A stretch of DNA of 64,000 nucleotides, taken from NCBI GenBank assembly GCA_963667605.2, contig CAXXUZ010000001.1, forward strand, positions 186,001-250,000, written 5' to 3'. The DNA comes from JADLGL01 sp963667605. GTDB taxonomy: Bacteria; Pseudomonadota; Alphaproteobacteria; Rhizobiales; Kaistiaceae. A program made the translations under genes and the position numbers. How positions within the stretch are numbered: the stretch's first letter is position 1; each line of letters begins with the position of its first letter. A model generated the notes under the pieces. The model had not been told where the DNA came from. It saw only the letters and a list, made by a program, of their open reading frames with translations, and ran no database searches. This document shows positions 61,483 to 64,000 of the stretch, in pieces.

Positions 61483-62346
61483 ATGCCTATGAACAGGCTT
61501 CCCCACGACAAGCGCGCCCAAGCCCTCCAAATGATGGCTGAGGGCATTTCGCTTCGGGCGATGACGCGGCTGACCGGCATAAGCCGGACCGCGCTGATTA
61601 AGCTCTTGGAGGATGCAGGACAGGCATTCTCCGAGCATCAAGACCGCGTGCTTGTGAATTTGCCTTGTAAGCGCATCCAGGTCGATGAGGCATGGGCCTT
61701 TTGCTATGCAAAGCAAAAGAACGTCCCGGCCGCGAAGGCAGCCCCCGAAGGTGCCGGAGATATTTGGACGTGGGTGGGCCTTGATGCCGACACGAAGCTT
61801 GTTGCGTCTTGGTATGTCGGCGGGCGCGATAGCGAAGCGGCAGCGACGTTCATAGATGATCTCGCGCCACGCCTAGCTTCCCGCGTTCAACTCACCAGCG
61901 ACGGGCACAAGGCATATCTGGAAGCGGTCGAGGGCGCATTCGGCGGTGACGTGGATTATGCCCAGTTGGTGAAGCTCTACGGCTCGGAAGGCGGCGTATC
62001 GTCAGACAAGCGGTACAGCCCCGCAGAATGCACGGGCATTCGCAAGCGCAACGTTGAGGGCAAGCCTGACCCCGCCCATGTATCGACTAGCTATGTGGAG
62101 CGCAGCAACCTTTCGATGCGCATGGGCAATCGCCGCATGACGCGCCTCACGAATGCGTTCTCGAAGAAGGCAGAAAACCATGCGCACATGATGGCCATCT
62201 ATTTCATGCACTACAATTTCGTTCGCATCCATCAAACCTTACGCGTCACGCCAGCCATAGAAGCCGGGGTCACTTCCAAGCTTTGGGAAATGTCCGATCT
62301 CGTGAAGGTGCTAGAGGATTGGGAAGCGTCACGGGATGCATCGTGA
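61483..62346 (+). CDS. IS1-like DDE transposase
   Basis: A 287-residue transposase with an N-terminal helix-turn-helix (MMAEGISLRAMTRLTGISRT, ALIKLLEDAG) and a DDE core: RIQVDEAWAFCYAKQKNV (first Asp), SDGHKAYLEAVEG (second Asp), STSYVERSNLSMRMGNRRMT (Glu), then HAHMMAIYFMHYNFVRIHQT. The pattern matches the group that databases label IS1 family, ISMhu11-like. The start could be ATG 61483 or ATG 61489; the promoter position favours a leaderless start at 61489. It ends 2 bp before the right inverted repeat. Confidence 0.85.
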   Translation: MPMNRLPHDKRAQALQMMAEGISLRAMTRLTGISRTALIKLLEDAGQAFSEHQDRVLVNLPCKRIQVDEAWAFCYAKQKNVPAAKAAPEGAGDIWTWVGLDADTKLVASWYVGGRDSEAAATFIDDLAPRLASRVQLTSDGHKAYLEAVEGAFGGDVDYAQLVKLYGSEGGVSSDKRYSPAECTGIRKRNVEGKPDPAHVSTSYVERSNLSMRMGNRRMTRLTNAFSKKAENHAHMMAIYFMHYNFVRIHQTLRVTPAIEAGVTSKLWEMSDLVKVLEDWEASRDAS

Positions 62347-62467
62347 CCAAACTGTACCACTACCCGGCGTAGACTTAGGTGTAGGTGTGGTGCTAGAAGA
62401 GGTTTGGTGCGGTTAACCGCTAAGGGGCAAGTTGTATGTTCCCGACTTGATGGGAGCGAGAAGGCTC

Positions 62468-63208
62468 ATGAGGCTGCTTCCGGTAGCTTTGGTTCTGGCC
62501 CTCCTCGCGGCGACGCCCACGCTCGCCCCCGACAAGCTGCGTATCGCCACGACCGGCGGCTATCCGCCGTTCACCTATGTCGACAATGCCGGCGAGATCG
62601 CGGGCTTCGACATCGACATCGCGCTTGCGCTCTGCGCAGAGCTCGGTGCCGAATGCGAGGTCGTGCTGGAGGAATGGGAGCGGCTGATCCCGGAGTTGCG
62701 CGCCAGCAGCTTCGATGCGATCGCCGCCAGCATGTCGATCACCGAGAAGCGGCGGCAACTCGTGAGCTTCACGGACCGGTACTACAGCAACGTAGTCCGC
62801 TTCGTGGCGCGCAAGGGCTCCGGCTTCGACCCGGCCAACGCGGCGGGCAAGACCATCGGCGCGACGCGCGCCACAATCTCCTCGGACTGGCTTGAGGCGA
62901 ACTTGGCTGGCACGGCGACCATCAAGCTCTATCCCGGCCAGCCGGAACTCCACCGGGACCTCGCAGCCGGTCGCCTGGATGCCATGTTCGGCGACAGCCT
63001 GGGCTCATACGCTTGGCTTCGGGGTCCGGAGGGTGCCCGTTTCGAGTTCGTCGGCGTGGAATACCGGCTGGACGAAGGTATTGGCATCGCGGTGCGCCAC
63101 GAGGACGCCTCCCTTCTGTTACGCCTGAACGACGCGCTCAAGGCCATTCTCGCGAATGGCACCTACGAGCGGATCAATGCCCGCTACTTCCCGTTCAGCA
63201 TTTACTAG
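62468..63208 (+). CDS. Amino-acid ABC transporter substrate-binding protein (SBP family 3)
   Basis: A 246-residue periplasmic binding protein with a short signal peptide (MRLLPVALVLALLAATPTLA). The mature region has the SBP_bac_3 signatures: RIATTGGYPPFTYVDNAGEI, GFDIDIALALCAELGAECEV, DAIAASMSITEKRRQLVSFT, GRLDAMFGDSLGSYAWL. It probably binds a polar or basic amino acid (lysine/arginine/ornithine/histidine-like). The ATG at 62468 has GGGAGCGAGAAGG upstream; earlier in-frame TTG and ATG codons are less suitable. No permease or ATPase genes follow in the window, so its transporter is unknown. Confidence 0.88.
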   Translation: MRLLPVALVLALLAATPTLAPDKLRIATTGGYPPFTYVDNAGEIAGFDIDIALALCAELGAECEVVLEEWERLIPELRASSFDAIAASMSITEKRRQLVSFTDRYYSNVVRFVARKGSGFDPANAAGKTIGATRATISSDWLEANLAGTATIKLYPGQPELHRDLAAGRLDAMFGDSLGSYAWLRGPEGARFEFVGVEYRLDEGIGIAVRHEDASLLLRLNDALKAILANGTYERINARYFPFSIY

Positions 63209-63560
63209 GTTGTGGACTCATCGGCGCGCAACCGCGCCCGACAGCTGGGGTCGCTGACCACGACAGACCGGTCGCACGGATCGCCTGAATCTGGACGGCA
63301 GGAGATCCGGCGGATCCTGAACTGCGGTTCCTCACCGAAGGCTTACGCTGAGTGGGCTGCGGTCTTCGCCGGGTGCTCACTCTTCGTCGCCGCCCTCCCG
63401 GTGCAAACGGACGGTGCCTGTCTCGCGACCTGCGACCGCATTGCCACCGGGAGACAATTGCGTTCACGGGTGGTCAGGAGATCGATCGAATCCACATTCT
63501 GATTAGAAGTTCATTCGAGAACAGATTTTATCTCTATATATCAATGCACTAAGTCTTTTC
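63209..63560. other. Intergenic region without visible genes
   Basis: 352 bp between the convergent binding-protein and amidohydrolase genes. I see no credible coding frame. The part at 63500-63560 is AT-rich (TCTCTATATATCAATGC) and the rest is GC-rich. No strong terminator hairpin was found by eye. Confidence 0.4.
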
Positions 63561-64000
63561 TTAATCTAACCGATACTTCTCCTGGCGCGCCGCCCGCGCC
63601 AGGGCGCCGCTTCGCAGCTCCCCCGCCACGATCGTCGCCGCGGGGGCGATCCCGTGGATGCTCCGCATATCGGTCTCGAACGGATCCCGCGGCAGGATGA
63701 TGAAGTCGGCGAGAAAGCCCGCCCGTATCGCGCCGAGCTCCTCTTCCAGTCCGAGCTGCGCGGCGCCGTTGACGGTATAGCCGGCCAGCGCCTGCTCCAG
63801 GGAGATTGCGGCATCGGCCGGCGGCATGGCGGCGGCGGCATCGCCCATCTCGCGCCGGGTCATGCTCGTCTCGATGCCGATGAAGAGACTCACCCGGCAC
63901 GCATTGTGGATGACGTCGCTCGACAGCGTCACATTGGCCCGGCGCTCGAAGAAACGCCCGACCACCTGGGAGCGTCCGGCCCGCTCCGCTCCGATGTTCA
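63561..64000 (-). CDS. Amidohydrolase family protein, C-terminal part (runs off the window)
   Basis: At least 146 residues, with the 5' end beyond position 64000. The visible part is the C-terminus of a metal-dependent amidohydrolase of the YtcJ/imidazolonepropionase-like group: FERRANVTLSSDVIHNA (the metal-site Asp region), ISLEQALAGYTVNGAAQLGL, then LGAIRAGFLADFIILPRDPF and a final ATIVAGEL. The exact substrate cannot be told from this part. The frame is open to the window edge, so the start codon is not known. Confidence 0.8.
   Translation of the reverse strand, partial: NIGAERAGRSQVVGRFFERRANVTLSSDVIHNACRVSLFIGIETSMTRREMGDAAAAMPPADAAISLEQALAGYTVNGAAQLGLEEELGAIRAGFLADFIILPRDPFETDMRSIHGIAPAATIVAGELRSGALARAARQEKYRLD

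Larger units (their letters stand above)
60292..62365 (+). mobile_element. IS1-like (ISMhu11-type?) element with two accessory genes
   Basis: Perfect 17-bp inverted repeats, GGGTAGTGGTACAGTTT at 60292-60308 and its reverse complement at 62349-62365, bound 2074 bp. The transposase gene ends 3 bp before the right repeat. Between the left repeat and the transposase are a basic 86-residue protein and a 190-residue protein. A short direct repeat, GGCGT, lies next to each end (60286-60290 and 62366-62370), one base off at the left. It sits upstream of the integrase remnant. Family assignment is from memory of the transposase and is tentative. Confidence 0.75.

Overview
The window looks like chromosome from a GC-rich alphaproteobacterium, probably of the Hyphomicrobiales or a neighbouring order. 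The signs are a CpdR-type cell-cycle response regulator beside an N-formylglutamate amidohydrolase and a HisN-type phosphatase, a DUF459 protein, an RpoH-type heat-shock promoter with a ROSE-like leader on an hsp20 gene, and a GlgE-type glycogen/trehalose operon. All assignments come from reading the sequence and translations; no searches were run.

Layout. (1) 1-18.4 kb is core chromosome: DUF459 hydrolase, gltBD, threonine aldolase, hsp20, a pair of related noncoding units, a kelch protein, IS630 copy 1, a thioredoxin-like protein, an alpha/beta hydrolase, hisN, a candidate sRNA, N-formylglutamate amidohydrolase, cpdR, glpK, a frameshifted small exported protein and tRNA-Val(GAC). (2) 18.5-37.4 kb is a decaying prophage-like island. 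It holds an integrase and excisionase, an early operon of tiny overlapping genes, a divergent XRE/Cro-like switch, MT-A70 methylase and GapR remnants, hicAB, a tail-fibre-like protein, an RTX protein and a lysis cassette with overlapping Rz/Rz1. No terminase, portal or capsid gene is present. An IS1595-family transposon carrying a DNA methyltransferase-HNH fusion sits exactly between xis and int. At the right edge lies the 3' half of a tRNA-Pro gene. (3) 38.3-50.3 kb is a five-gene operon, glgX-malQ-glgE-treS/mak-glgB, for alpha-glucan synthesis through maltose-1-phosphate. (4) 50.4-56.4 kb holds an ABC importer, a CBS-domain membrane protein and a trypsin-like exported protease. (5) 56.5-62.4 kb is an insertion hotspot. 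IS630 copy 2 splits a lipoprotein gene, IS630 copy 3 splits an integrase gene, and an IS1-like element with two accessory genes lies directly upstream of that integrase. (6) 62.4-64 kb holds an amino-acid-binding protein and the end of an amidohydrolase gene.

The genes work together mainly in the glg operon (debranching, disproportionation, trehalose/maltose interconversion and phosphorylation, maltosyl transfer, branching), in gltBD ammonia assimilation, and in the heat-shock control of hsp20. The island genes show at least eight independent lesions (frameshifts, in-frame stops, an internal deletion), while the flanking chromosomal genes are almost all intact. This points to real decay of the island rather than general sequencing error.
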